The position numbers and the translations under genes were made by a program. Below are positions 44,149 to 53,180 of a stretch of 60,228 nucleotides of DNA, one piece after another (the stretch's first letter is position 1; each line of letters opens with the position of its first letter). The stretch is taken from assembly GCF_015234135.1 (NCBI RefSeq), contig NZ_JADGIK010000010.1, positions 1 through 60,228 of the forward strand, in the 5' to 3' direction. A model generated the notes under the pieces. That model was given only the letters and a program-made list of their open reading frames with translations. It did not search any database and was not told where the DNA came from. The stretch is from Faecalibacter rhinopitheci (GTDB lineage: Bacteria; Bacteroidota; Bacteroidia; Flavobacteriales; Weeksellaceae).

Positions 44149-45411
44149 ATGAAAAAACTTGTCAAATATACATCAATTGCTTTACTTCTAAGCACACCTA
44201 TTTTTTCAATTTCACAAACAAAAAATTACGAAACTGAATTTGCAAATCCAAAAAAGAACGTAAAATTTGTTTATGGCTTAGAAATTGGCCTTGGCGCTGA
44301 AAATACGGAGGCCTATCTGCATTTATTAAAAGATAAAAAAATTGGAGTAATATCTAACCAAACTGGCATTCTAAGAGCAAGTAAAAAAAATATAGATTAC
44401 AGTGAAAATACAATTCACTTAGTCGATTTTTTACTGGGTCAAAAAATTAATGTTGTAAAAATCTATTCTCCAGAACATGGTTTTCGTGGTGATGCGGATG
44501 CAGGAGCGAAAGTAAAATCGGGCGTAGATACTAAAACAGGTTTACCAATTGTTTCGCTTTATGGAAATAATCGAAAACCTACACCAGATCAAATAAAAGA
44601 TGTGGATATTCTAGTTTTTGATATGCAAGATGTTGGAGCAAGATTCTACACATACATTTCAACTTTACATTATGTGATGGAAGCTGCTGCCGAAAATGGT
44701 AAAAAAATTATTGTATTAGATCGTCCAAATCCCAATGCACACTATATTGATGGACCAGTAATGCAACAGGAATTCACTTCTTTTGTAGGTATGCACAAAG
44801 TTCCCATTGTATACGGAATGACGATTGGAGAATATGCTCAAATGATAAATGGGGAAGGTTGGTTAAAGAATAAAATAAAAGCCGATTTACAAGTAATTCC
44901 ATTAAAAGATTATACTCATAATACCAGATATTCTTTACCTGTAAAACCATCACCAAATTTACCCAACGATCGTTCAATTAATTTATACCCGAGTGTTTGT
45001 TTATTTGAAGGTACAAATGTAAATGAAGGTCGTGGAACAGATTTTCAATTTCAAGTGTACGGTTCGCCTTATTTAAAAAATATGCCTTTTCAATATACAC
45101 CAGTAAGTAAACCTGGAGCGACAAGTCCAAAATTTAAAGATGAAGTATGTTATGGTGAAGATTTATCGGATGAATTATATATGGACGAAATTTCGTTACA
45201 ATGGTTAATAACAGCTTATAAAAATAATACTAAACAACCGTTTTGGACATTGAATGGTAAAAAATTATGGATTGATCAATTATCAGGATCAGCAGATTTA
45301 AGAAAACAAATAGAAGCGGGTTGGTCTGAGGAGCGTATTAAAGCAACTTGGCAAAAAGATTTAGAAGATTTTAAAAAAGTTCGTGCAAAGTATTTGATTT
45401 ATCAAGATTAA
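44149..45411 (+). CDS. DUF1343 family exo-beta-N-acetylmuramidase (NamZ-like)
   Basis: A 420-residue exported protein; the signal peptide ends near TPIFSISQ. Family marks: GVISNQTGIL, KIYSPEHGFRGDADAGAKV, SLYGNNRKPTPDQIKDVDIL, DMQDVGARFYTYISTL, LDRPNPN and FEGTNVNEGRGTDFQFQ. NamZ of Bacillus removes N-acetylmuramic acid from non-reducing ends of peptidoglycan fragments, so a cell-wall recycling or scavenging role is likely. Glu in SPEHGFRG and Asp-rich segments fit the proposed active site. Divergent from the LolE-like gene. Confidence 0.92.
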   Translation: MKKLVKYTSIALLLSTPIFSISQTKNYETEFANPKKNVKFVYGLEIGLGAENTEAYLHLLKDKKIGVISNQTGILRASKKNIDYSENTIHLVDFLLGQKINVVKIYSPEHGFRGDADAGAKVKSGVDTKTGLPIVSLYGNNRKPTPDQIKDVDILVFDMQDVGARFYTYISTLHYVMEAAAENGKKIIVLDRPNPNAHYIDGPVMQQEFTSFVGMHKVPIVYGMTIGEYAQMINGEGWLKNKIKADLQVIPLKDYTHNTRYSLPVKPSPNLPNDRSINLYPSVCLFEGTNVNEGRGTDFQFQVYGSPYLKNMPFQYTPVSKPGATSPKFKDEVCYGEDLSDELYMDEISLQWLITAYKNNTKQPFWTLNGKKLWIDQLSGSADLRKQIEAGWSEERIKATWQKDLEDFKKVRAKYLIYQD

Positions 45412-45569
45412 AAGGCATTTGAAATTTTAAAAGAAAGAGAAATTTACTTTGATGAAAAAAGAATAAATTCAATTTCTTACTTCTTTTCTTTATATACAGA
45501 ATGATATATTCATACCATTTTTTACATTTTTTGTAACAATTACTTCGGGAAAAATTTATTATACAAAGG

Positions 45570-45598
45570 AAAACCAGATCCATTTTAGATCTGGTTTT
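45570..45598. terminator. Bidirectional terminator
   Basis: AAAACCAGATC (45570-45580) and GATCTGGTTTT (45588-45598) lie between the convergent NamZ-like gene and the 143-aa gene. Confidence 0.8.
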
Positions 45599-46030
45599 TT
45601 ATTTGATTTCAGCATATTTTGCTTCACCTGTCATGGCATCAAAAGCAACCGTTACATTTTCGTATTCATAAATATTATCAGCTCGCATTGGGGCTTGATT
45701 TAGGTTTTTGGGGAAATTAAATTGTTTTTTGATATCATTTTCCGAACTAATATGGCTTAAACCTAAAACGAATTCGCGCTGAAAAGGTTTACAAATTGGT
45801 GTAGGTACAAAATGAACTTTAATACCAATTATTTCTTCATCCAAAAAAGTGATTAAAATTCCATCTTCTTTAAATAATAATTCATAATCGTGGGATTTTT
45901 GTCCATCAATCACGACATTATTTTGACGGATAGTTCCTTCAGATTTTAATGTATTTTCAAATGTGATGAATTGCTCAGCTTCTTTTGATTTTCCTATTAA
46001 TTCTTGAAATATATTCATATTTTTTTTCAT
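45599..46030 (-). CDS. Hypothetical protein, 143 aa
   Basis: I do not recognise the family. It is soluble and starts MKKNMNIFQELIG; Met5 (46018) is an alternative start. Segments such as HDYELLFKEDGILITFLDEEI and NVTVAFDAMTGEAKYAEIK look beta-rich. It follows the DUF4920 gene by 66 bp, with a hairpin between them, so it may have its own transcript. Confidence 0.65.
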   Translation of the reverse strand: MKKNMNIFQELIGKSKEAEQFITFENTLKSEGTIRQNNVVIDGQKSHDYELLFKEDGILITFLDEEIIGIKVHFVPTPICKPFQREFVLGLSHISSENDIKKQFNFPKNLNQAPMRADNIYEYENVTVAFDAMTGEAKYAEIK

Positions 46031-46042
46031 TTGTTGGTATAA

Positions 46043-46072
46043 AAAAACCTTCCAAATAAATGAAAGGTTTTT
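46043..46072 (-). terminator. Terminator of the DUF4920 gene
   Basis: AAAAACCTT (46043-46051) and AAGGTTTTT (46064-46072), followed on the minus strand by T residues, lie 25 bp past the DUF4920 stop. Confidence 0.65.
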
Positions 46073-46096
46073 AGTTATATTTTAAAGTCTAAATTA

Positions 46097-46666
46097 TTAG
46101 TTTTCTTTTACAAAAACACCATCTGCTTCAAAGTTAAATTGTAACTGAGGTTTTGTAATTTTAGCAATTTCTTCTTTAGATTGCCCAGCATCTTCTGCAT
46201 AATGACGTAATTTATCTACAGAAACTTCACTTACAAAAGCTTTTCCATGAACGATAATATCTGATTTTTCACCATCTAATGGCATAAAAAATCCGTAATC
46301 TTTAAAGCGTACGAAAGATTGCTCCTCGCCTTTTCCAAGATCAACTTTCATCCAACAACCTTTCTTTTTACAAACAGATTCAATAGTCGATTTGAATTGA
46401 ACATTTTCAATCACATCTCCATCTTTCATGTTATCATATAAAGAACCTAACTCATTCTTTGTTAAAGTATTTTTAACATCAAAAGATTCACCATACACTT
46501 GGTATGCATATAAATCAGCGACTGTGGCAGTACCTTTTGCTAAAATATTTTTTTGTGCTTTAGTAACTTTCTCAGTTTTTTCCTTTTTATTTTCTTTTTT
46601 AGCCTGAGCTTGTGTCGTTACAGCGAATGCCATTACTGCACAAAATCCTAAAATATATTTTTTCAT
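46097..46666 (-). CDS. DUF4920 domain-containing exported protein
   Basis: A 189-residue protein with signal peptide ending VTTQAQ, a Lys-rich linker, then the DUF4920 domain: YGESFDVKNTLTKNELGSLY, ESVCKKKGCWMKVDLG and SDIIVHGKAFVSEVSVDKLRHYA. Paired Cys in CKKKGC may bind metal, as in related small-molecule-binding proteins. Function is not established. It follows the NUDIX gene by 18 bp. Confidence 0.88.
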   Translation of the reverse strand: MKKYILGFCAVMAFAVTTQAQAKKENKKEKTEKVTKAQKNILAKGTATVADLYAYQVYGESFDVKNTLTKNELGSLYDNMKDGDVIENVQFKSTIESVCKKKGCWMKVDLGKGEEQSFVRFKDYGFFMPLDGEKSDIIVHGKAFVSEVSVDKLRHYAEDAGQSKEEIAKITKPQLQFNFEADGVFVKEN

Positions 46667-46684
46667 AATAAGTTCTCTTATTTA

Positions 46685-47278
46685 TTACAAATCTAAATAA
46701 TTATTCACTAATAATTTAATGTTTGGATAAGAATTATCCATTAATTCTGCAATCTCTTCTTTCTTTTTCCAAACCACTGCTTCTATGCCTTCTTCGGTTT
46801 GTGGTTGAGGTGTTTCTGTTCCTTCATAAAAAACCTCATACCAAAATGTTTGTTTAATAATATATTCTTTTTGAAAATAGATATGATATGTAGACATTAA
46901 AAATCGCTTCAACTCTAAGGGAGTAATGCTACATTCTTCTTCTATTTCTCTAATTGCAGATTCTTCCGTAGTTTCACCTTCTTCCATCTTACCTTTTGGT
47001 AAATCCCATTTTCCTAAACGGTAAATAAATAAATATTCATCTTTAGGATTACGAACTATACCTCCTGCTGCTCGGATTAGCTTGAAATAATCGAAAAACT
47101 TTTCCCAAACCTCCTCAATATTATCTGAAAAAATATTAACGTGATTTACACCTGAATTGGACAATAAATGAAATGCTTCATCGAATTGAGATTCGTGATG
47201 AAATAAAATATTTTTTGCTGCTGGTTTTGATTCTTGTGCGAAAGTCAGTGAACTTTCATTAAAAAAAACTTTGTACAT
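46685..47278 (-). CDS. NUDIX hydrolase
   Basis: The start at 47278 gives 197 residues. A longer frame from 47425 is rejected because a -7 box (47294-47301) lies inside it and its extra 49 residues read like translated spacer and antisense of the next gene. The Nudix box is complete: GKMEEGETTEESAIREIEEE plus the following residues, preceded by AAGGIVRNPKDEYLFIYR. It hydrolyses a nucleoside diphosphate linked to an unknown moiety. The first ~65 residues form an extra N-terminal domain. Cytoplasmic. Confidence 0.9.
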   Translation of the reverse strand: MYKVFFNESSLTFAQESKPAAKNILFHHESQFDEAFHLLSNSGVNHVNIFSDNIEEVWEKFFDYFKLIRAAGGIVRNPKDEYLFIYRLGKWDLPKGKMEEGETTEESAIREIEEECSITPLELKRFLMSTYHIYFQKEYIIKQTFWYEVFYEGTETPQPQTEEGIEAVVWKKKEEIAELMDNSYPNIKLLVNNYLDL

Positions 47279-47293
47279 TTGAGCGATTTGATA

Positions 47294-47301
47294 CAAATTT
47301 A
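47294..47301 (-). promoter_or_regulatory. Probable -7 box of the NUDIX gene
   Basis: On the minus strand this reads TAAATTTG, 15 bp before the ATG at 47278. It supports that start over the frame opening at 47425. Confidence 0.5.
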
Positions 47302-47319
47302 TAAAAAACTCACAGGAAT

Positions 47320-47715
47320 ATGAAAGTAAATACAAATAAAGTACGTTTATCAAAAAATCAACAAGATGCTTTTGAATTCTTACTGAATATGGAAAACTAT
47401 AAACAGTTGATGCCAACTGATACAAAATCCTTTGAAATCCATGAATCTGGAAAAGGTTTTACTGTAGGTGTTGGTGCATTACCAAAGGTAGGAATGCGTT
47501 TAAAAGAAACAACTGAACCTTCGCAAATTGTTTTTGAATCTCCGGCTCCAGCTTTTGATTATACATTAACTATAAATATTGAAGCTATTGATGAGAATAC
47601 ATCTGATGTACAATTAGATTTTGATGGAAAATTCAATATGATGATTGAAATGATGGCTAAAAAACCATTGACTTCATTCATCGAAACTATTGCAGAAAAT
47701 TTAGGGAAACTTTAA
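47320..47715 (+). CDS. SRPBCC (START-like) family protein
   Basis: A 131-residue soluble protein of the helix-grip type: an N-terminal strand KVRLSKNQQDAFEFLLNM, a middle of paired strands (GFTVGVGALPKVGMRLKE, IVFESPAPAFDYTLTINIEA) and a long C-terminal helix ending FIETIAENLGKL. The fold binds hydrophobic ligands in a central pocket; the ligand is unknown. Divergent from the NUDIX gene and ended by a strong hairpin. Confidence 0.82.
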   Translation: MKVNTNKVRLSKNQQDAFEFLLNMENYKQLMPTDTKSFEIHESGKGFTVGVGALPKVGMRLKETTEPSQIVFESPAPAFDYTLTINIEAIDENTSDVQLDFDGKFNMMIEMMAKKPLTSFIETIAENLGKL

Positions 47716-47735
47716 TTTTATCACTATAAAATAAT

Positions 47736-47767
47736 AAAAAAGCACTTCTGTACAGAAGTGCTTTTTT
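47736..47767. terminator. Bidirectional terminator
   Basis: A 15-bp stem (47736-47750 with 47753-47767) with a TA loop lies between the SRPBCC gene and the head-repeat pseudogene. Confidence 0.88.
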
Positions 47768-47789
47768 ATATTTAAAAGAATTGTAAATG

Positions 47790-49301
47790 TTATTTTTCAA
47801 GTTTTTCTATACGTTTAATAAGCTCTGCTTGCACAGCTTGTAAATCATTGATTTGTTTTTTATGATCACTTATAATTGAATATAATTCTTCTGTTTTTTG
47901 AGTTATAGTTGCTGTACCATTAAATTGTGTCGAACTCAATTTCTTCAAGATTCCATCTTTATCAACAACTAATAAGGCATCTGTAATTGCACCTTTTTTT
48001 AATCCTTCGATTTTAACTGGGTCTAGTGTTCCATATGGTTTTACATGTAAACGATGAGTAGGTGAGATTTCTCCTATACCAATTTTATCATATGTAGTAT
48101 CACTTGTTCCAACTCTACCTAATACAATTGAATTACTAGCACCAACTCTAGATTGAGAACCTATTGCAGTACTAAAGAAAAATTCACTATTTAATACATC
48201 AGTTGGACCGCTACCGAAACCTAAAAATGTGCTATTATCAATTTTTTTAATTTGATTTCTATAATTATCATGATGAAGAATTTCGCTACCTAAGAAAACA
48301 TTTCCAAATGATTTTAATTTACCATTCGGATTTGTACCACTTACATTTGAAGCTAAAATATCATTTCCAATAAAAATATTTTTACTTAAAATATCATTAC
48401 CCACATTGTCTGGTCTCCATCCTTCTCCTGCTCTTTCTCCTATAAAAATGTAATAATCAGTAAAAGTAACACTACCACCTGCACTGTAACCTAATGCAAC
48501 ATTCCCTGTTCCTAAACTGTTATTTTTTAAACTTCCATAACCTATTGCAGTATTTCTATTACTTTTCATGGCTTGCAAAGCAAATGTACCTATAGCTGTA
48601 TTATAAGCGCCATTTACTAATGTACTTAAAGAACTTGCTCCAACAGCTGTATTACCACGTCCAGCATCATTGACGTTATATGGGGCGAAAGCTTTTAATG
48701 AATTATAACCAACTGCTACCGGATATTCATCAATTGTGGTAACACTATTTACTTAACTTGATAATGCATCTTTTCCGATACCTACAGCTCCTATTTGTGT
48801 TTTGGCTAATTTTAATACATTTTATCCAATTGCAATATTATCAGACCCAGTTGTAATGGCATTTAAATTTGATTTACCAATTGCAATATTACTACTACCT
48901 GTTCCACCAACTCCGGCATCTTTGGTAATGTGGTTGTTGGTCCCAACTAAACGTAAATCTTGGTCATTAGGATTCATCACCCTCACCCATTTATCAGTTT
49001 CCCAATAATAAAATCCAGGTGTTACTTTATTTGCGACTAAAACTTCGGTAGGAGATATCTCTGTATTGTATACTAATAATGAATTTGAGGTTTCAATATT
49101 TCCTGTTAAAGGAGCAAAATTATTTGTCGCTGTCAGTTTTACTCTTGGTATTAGCACACCTTTATCAGCAGATTCTACATCTAATATTGAGCTTTCTGCC
49201 GGAGTAAAAGTTGTTTGTTTACTGATTCCAACTTGTGCGTTTAGTGAATTTGAAAACATAAATGAAGCTAACAAGCTCATCAGAAATAAAGGTTTTTTCA
49301 T
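47790..49301 (-). pseudogene. Secreted head-repeat protein interrupted by two in-frame TAA codons
   Basis: One continuous frame of 504 codons is interrupted only by TAA at 48822-48824 and TAA at 48753-48755. The signal peptide ends NSLNAQ. After a beta-rich part (about 25-140) come repeats of the trimeric-adhesin head type: SNIAIGKSN, DNIAIG, GNTAVGAS, NTAIGTFA, RNTAIGYG, GNVALGYS. The C-terminus is a coiled coil (KKQINDLQAVQAELIKRIEK). The first stop stands where the repeat expects Tyr (AIG-stop-N). No frameshift is present, so two point changes suffice. Sequence continues protein-like after both stops, so loss is recent, or the stops are read through or are errors. Confidence 0.8.
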
Positions 49302-49568
49302 AGTTTTTTGGTTGATTTAAAAAAAATTATAAATAATAGGTTGGTAAAAATTATATTATAATTGGTAGACAAAAATATAGCTATTATCTTAATTGTATTA
49401 TTCCCAGAATCAGCTATATATTAAACTATTTTTTAATCTATTTAAAAAACATCATCAATACATAAAAATACTTTTCTTGTGATATATACTAGATTGGAAA
49501 GTATATTAAACTTTATAATCTGTTCATTTATCATTAAATTTATGTAATCTTCATTTATACATAAAACA

Positions 49569-51902
49569 ATGTTATACAACTTATTACATCAATTTATTTT
49601 ACTGATTACAAAAAAAATCATTATGCTTATATTGGTGCTTTTTATTGGATATCATAAATCTAGTGGGCAATATATTCATGTGAAAAATGATTTTACACCG
49701 ATCCAATTAGTAAAAGACATTTTTTTAGGTTCAAGTTGTATTGATATTGATGAAGAATCAATACGTCTGACGGGATATAACAGTGATAATACTATTAGCT
49801 ATGGTTATTTTGAAAAAGGAAAATCAAATTTCCCTTTAGAAAGTGGTATTTTATTAACAACGGGAAACCTTAATGCAGCAGTTGGTCCTAATACTACCCT
49901 ACAAAGCTTTACAAATTCAGATTGGAAAGGAGATAAAGATCTGGAGGAAGCTCTAAACTTAACTACGAATACAACTTATAATGCGACTATTTTATCTTTT
50001 GATTTTACGTCAATTGAAAATGATCAGATTATATTCGAATATATTTTTGCATCCGAACAATATCTCCGCACAAGCAATGAAGGAAACTGTGGTTATACCG
50101 ATGGATTCGCTTTTTTAATAAAAGAGCACAATTCTCCAAATGATTATCTAAATATAGCTTTAATACCTGGCACTAATATTCCAGTATCAGTAAATACAAT
50201 ATTTGGAACGGGAGGTTTATGTACACCGGTAAATTCTCAATATTTTAGTCAATTTAATTTTAATAATTCTCCCACAAATTTTAATGGAGAAACTGTTATT
50301 TTGAATGCAATAGCTAATGTAACTCCAGGAAAAAAATATACAATAAAATTAGTTATTGCTGACCAGGGAAATGGTTTATACGACTCTGGAGTATTCTTAA
50401 AGGCAGGGAGTTTTTCAAATTCAATAAACTTAGGAAAAGATTTAACTATCACAGAAGGAACAGCATTATGTGAAGATGAAACATATCAACTAAATGCATA
50501 TCATGAAAATGCAATAAATTATAAATGGTTTAGAAATGGACAACAAATAGCATCGGCAAATGCCTCCACATATCTAGTACATCAACCTGGAAAATATGAC
50601 GTAGAGATTGAATTAGCTACTAGCTGTATCATAAAAGGGAGCATTATAATCGAATATCATTCTTCACCAATTATTAAAAACACTTCTTTTTATATTTGTG
50701 ACGAGGATTTAGATAATAAGATTAATATTCATTTACTCCAATACAATAATCAAATTTTAGAAGGTTATAACAACACTATTAATATTCAATATTTTAATAC
50801 ATATCTGGAAGCCCAACAAAATATAAATTCTATAGAATATTTAGAATTATTAGTTCCCGACTTATCAAAAAATATTTATGTTAGGCTCCAAAACCAAAAT
50901 TGTCTACCGATTATTGAACCTCTTTTCTTTATTTTACAAGAGTTAAGCACTTCTAATTCTGTAAATCCCTTTATTATTTGTGATGAAAATATGGATGGAT
51001 CAGAATACATCGATCTTACCAATTATACTAGTTTTATTCTCAACGAAAATCCAGAATCTTTGAAATTTTTTGCTTCAGAAAATGATGCGAAATTAAATAA
51101 AAATGAAATTAGCGAACAACAAATCCTTACACAAAATAGTACTTTTTTTTTCCGATATTCTTATCTAAATAAATGTGAAAATATAGCCATACTTAATTTC
51201 CATTTTAAAACTATCAAAAAATCAGAGGTTTTGAAAGATCAAACGATCTGTCAGAATTCCACAACTTCATTAGATGCAGGCGAAGGATATGATTCCTATT
51301 TTTGGTTTCATAGTGGAGAAACAACTTCAAAAATTGAAAATGTTCCTATAGGAGTTTATCAAGTAAGATTAGAATTTGAGGGATGTTTCTATATTCAAGA
51401 GGTTGTTGTAAGCGAATCTGAAAATCCGATCATTGAAAATATCTTAATCCGTGGAAATACTGTAACAATTAATGTAACCAATGCTGATAATAACTTCCTA
51501 TATGCTTTAGATAATGGTCCATTTCAATCTTCTAACGTATTTTATAATGTAACTATTGGTAAACATACGATTCATGTTAAGTCTTCGACAGAATGTACTA
51601 TTATATCACAAGAATTTAGCATTATCGAATTTTTAAATTTTATTTCACCTAATCAAGATGGCATAAATGATTTTCTAAATTTTTCTCAGCTAAAGGAAAA
51701 AAACAATCCAATATTTAAAATATACAATCGTTTAGGAGAAATTATATTTGAAGGTTCATTATTTAATAATTTTATATGGGACGGAACCTTCAGAGGAAAA
51801 AAAGTATCTTCTGGTACATACTGGTATACGATTGAATGGAAAGAAATAGGATCTGAAGAAATTATATCTCAACATCATTGGATTTTGTTAAAAAGGAAAT
51901 AA
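49569..51902 (+). CDS. Choice-of-anchor L protein with T9SS type B sorting domain
   Basis: A 777-residue surface protein. A signal-type hydrophobic stretch precedes GYHKSSGQ; the start may be the first Met or Met19 (49623). A choice-of-anchor L domain (about 55-280) shows GILLTTGNLNAAVGPN, ATILSFDFTSIENDQIIFEY and FASEQY. Ig-like and PKD-like parts follow. The end has FISPNQDGINDFLNF, FKIYNRLGEIIFEG and GTYWYTIEWKE, the gliding-motility type (type B) T9SS sorting domain. Likely an adhesin or gliding-associated protein attached to the cell surface. Two genes follow closely. Confidence 0.9.
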   Translation: MLYNLLHQFILLITKKIIMLILVLFIGYHKSSGQYIHVKNDFTPIQLVKDIFLGSSCIDIDEESIRLTGYNSDNTISYGYFEKGKSNFPLESGILLTTGNLNAAVGPNTTLQSFTNSDWKGDKDLEEALNLTTNTTYNATILSFDFTSIENDQIIFEYIFASEQYLRTSNEGNCGYTDGFAFLIKEHNSPNDYLNIALIPGTNIPVSVNTIFGTGGLCTPVNSQYFSQFNFNNSPTNFNGETVILNAIANVTPGKKYTIKLVIADQGNGLYDSGVFLKAGSFSNSINLGKDLTITEGTALCEDETYQLNAYHENAINYKWFRNGQQIASANASTYLVHQPGKYDVEIELATSCIIKGSIIIEYHSSPIIKNTSFYICDEDLDNKINIHLLQYNNQILEGYNNTINIQYFNTYLEAQQNINSIEYLELLVPDLSKNIYVRLQNQNCLPIIEPLFFILQELSTSNSVNPFIICDENMDGSEYIDLTNYTSFILNENPESLKFFASENDAKLNKNEISEQQILTQNSTFFFRYSYLNKCENIAILNFHFKTIKKSEVLKDQTICQNSTTSLDAGEGYDSYFWFHSGETTSKIENVPIGVYQVRLEFEGCFYIQEVVVSESENPIIENILIRGNTVTINVTNADNNFLYALDNGPFQSSNVFYNVTIGKHTIHVKSSTECTIISQEFSIIEFLNFISPNQDGINDFLNFSQLKEKNNPIFKIYNRLGEIIFEGSLFNNFIWDGTFRGKKVSSGTYWYTIEWKEIGSEEIISQHHWILLKRK

Positions 51903-51911
51903 TTTTATACC

Positions 51912-52217
51912 ATGGAAAAATCGATAGCATTCCCCAAGAAAGATCTTATGATTGAACTTTTTTTAGCGGAACAAAATCTTGATCATTCACAAGAACTATT
52001 CTGGAATAAAATTAAAACAAATCCACAAGTATGGAAATGTAATGATGTTATTGAGGATAATTTTTGGGTCGTTGCCGGACATGAAAATCATATTGTATGG
52101 TATAATGATATTGTAGAAGGTTTTAATATTTCTAAGTTTAAAATTGAAGGAAAAATATTAGAATATTGCGGTTCTAAGCTTGAATTAACTGATGTATTAA
52201 ATGAATTAATGCATTAA
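51912..52217 (+). CDS. Hypothetical protein, 101 aa
   Basis: I do not recognise the family. It is soluble and Trp-rich (LFWNKIKTN, NFWVVAGHENHIVWYNDI), with a C-terminal ELTDVLNELMH helix. The compact alpha/beta pattern and length fit a small binding or immunity-like protein, but nothing confirms that. It starts 9 bp after the surface-protein stop and ends 3 bp before the SGNH-like frame. Confidence 0.65.
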   Translation: MEKSIAFPKKDLMIELFLAEQNLDHSQELFWNKIKTNPQVWKCNDVIEDNFWVVAGHENHIVWYNDIVEGFNISKFKIEGKILEYCGSKLELTDVLNELMH

Positions 52218-52220
52218 AAT

Positions 52221-53139
52221 ATGTTTAAAAAAATACTTAAATACATATGTTCAATATTTATCTTGTATAGTATATTTTTATATGTAATAAATTATAATTA
52301 TATACCTTATTTCTCTACTAAATTCGGCGGTTATAAGCCAAATGGATATGGTCACTTAAATACACGTATTAAAGAGATAAAAAAATATTAATTATAATCT
52401 TGACATTCTTTTTTTAGGTTCCTCGCATACATATAGAGGATTTGATACTAGATATTATGTAAATAAAAAAACATTTAATTTAGGATCAAGTTCACAAAGT
52501 CCAGTTCAAACGAATATTTTATTAAAAAGGTATATTGATAATGTGAAACCTAAAATTGTGATATACGAAGTATATCCTCCAACATTTTATAAATCACAAA
52601 TAAACCCTGCTCTTGATTTAGTTAGTAATGATAAAAATGATAATTTATCATTAAATATGGTTTTGTCCGCTAATGATATTAAACTTTATAACACTTTTTT
52701 GATTGCAAGTATAAATGATTTTTTTAATATTAATAAGAATAATATTGAGCCAATTGTCAAAAAAAATGATTATTATATTAAAGGAGGATTTGTAGAAAGC
52801 AAAATTAGTTTTGCTGATAAAAAAATTCATAATAATAACACGTGGAATATAGATTATAAGCAAATTGAAATTTTTGAAGAAAACTTAAAATTAATTAAAA
52901 ATAATAATTCTAGGATTATTTTAGTATTTGCTCCAATATCTAAAAGTTTATATAACTCTTATAATAACAACTCTAAAATTGATAGTTTATTCAATTCTTT
53001 TAAAGTAGAATATTATAATTTAAACAAATTAATAGAAATCAATGATACACTTGATTTATATGATGATCACCATTTAAATAAAAATGGAGTTAAAAAGTTG
53101 AATTTAAAAATGATAGAAATAATCAATAAAAAAACCTGA
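52221..53139 (+). pseudogene. Membrane-anchored SGNH-like protein with a one-base frameshift
   Basis: The ATG at 52221 opens a frame with a membrane anchor (MFKKILKYICSIFILYSIFL) that stops at 52389-52391. The continuing protein reads on in the +1 frame to 53139. Removing one A from the seven-A run at 52379-52385 gives EIKNINYNLDILFLGSSHTY and a 305-residue protein. GSSH and a late DDHHLNKNGVKKL provide the Ser/His and Asp/His blocks of SGNH/GDSL-type hydrolases, some of which act on cell-surface polymers. Either a frameshifted pseudogene, a phase-variable gene, or a sequencing error. Confidence 0.75.
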
Positions 53140-53158
53140 TCAAATTGATCAGGTTTTT
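53130..53158. terminator. Bidirectional terminator
   Basis: AAAAACCTGATCAA (53130-53143) and TTGATCAGGTTTTT (53145-53158) overlap the stop of the SGNH-like frame and precede the convergent typA end. Confidence 0.8.
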
Positions 53159-53180
53159 AAATATTATATCAAATTGGATA

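Noticed and set aside
47279-47425. N-terminal extension of the NUDIX protein
   Set aside because: A -7 box lies within it, and it would overlap the divergent SRPBCC gene for about 100 bp with an improbable sequence.
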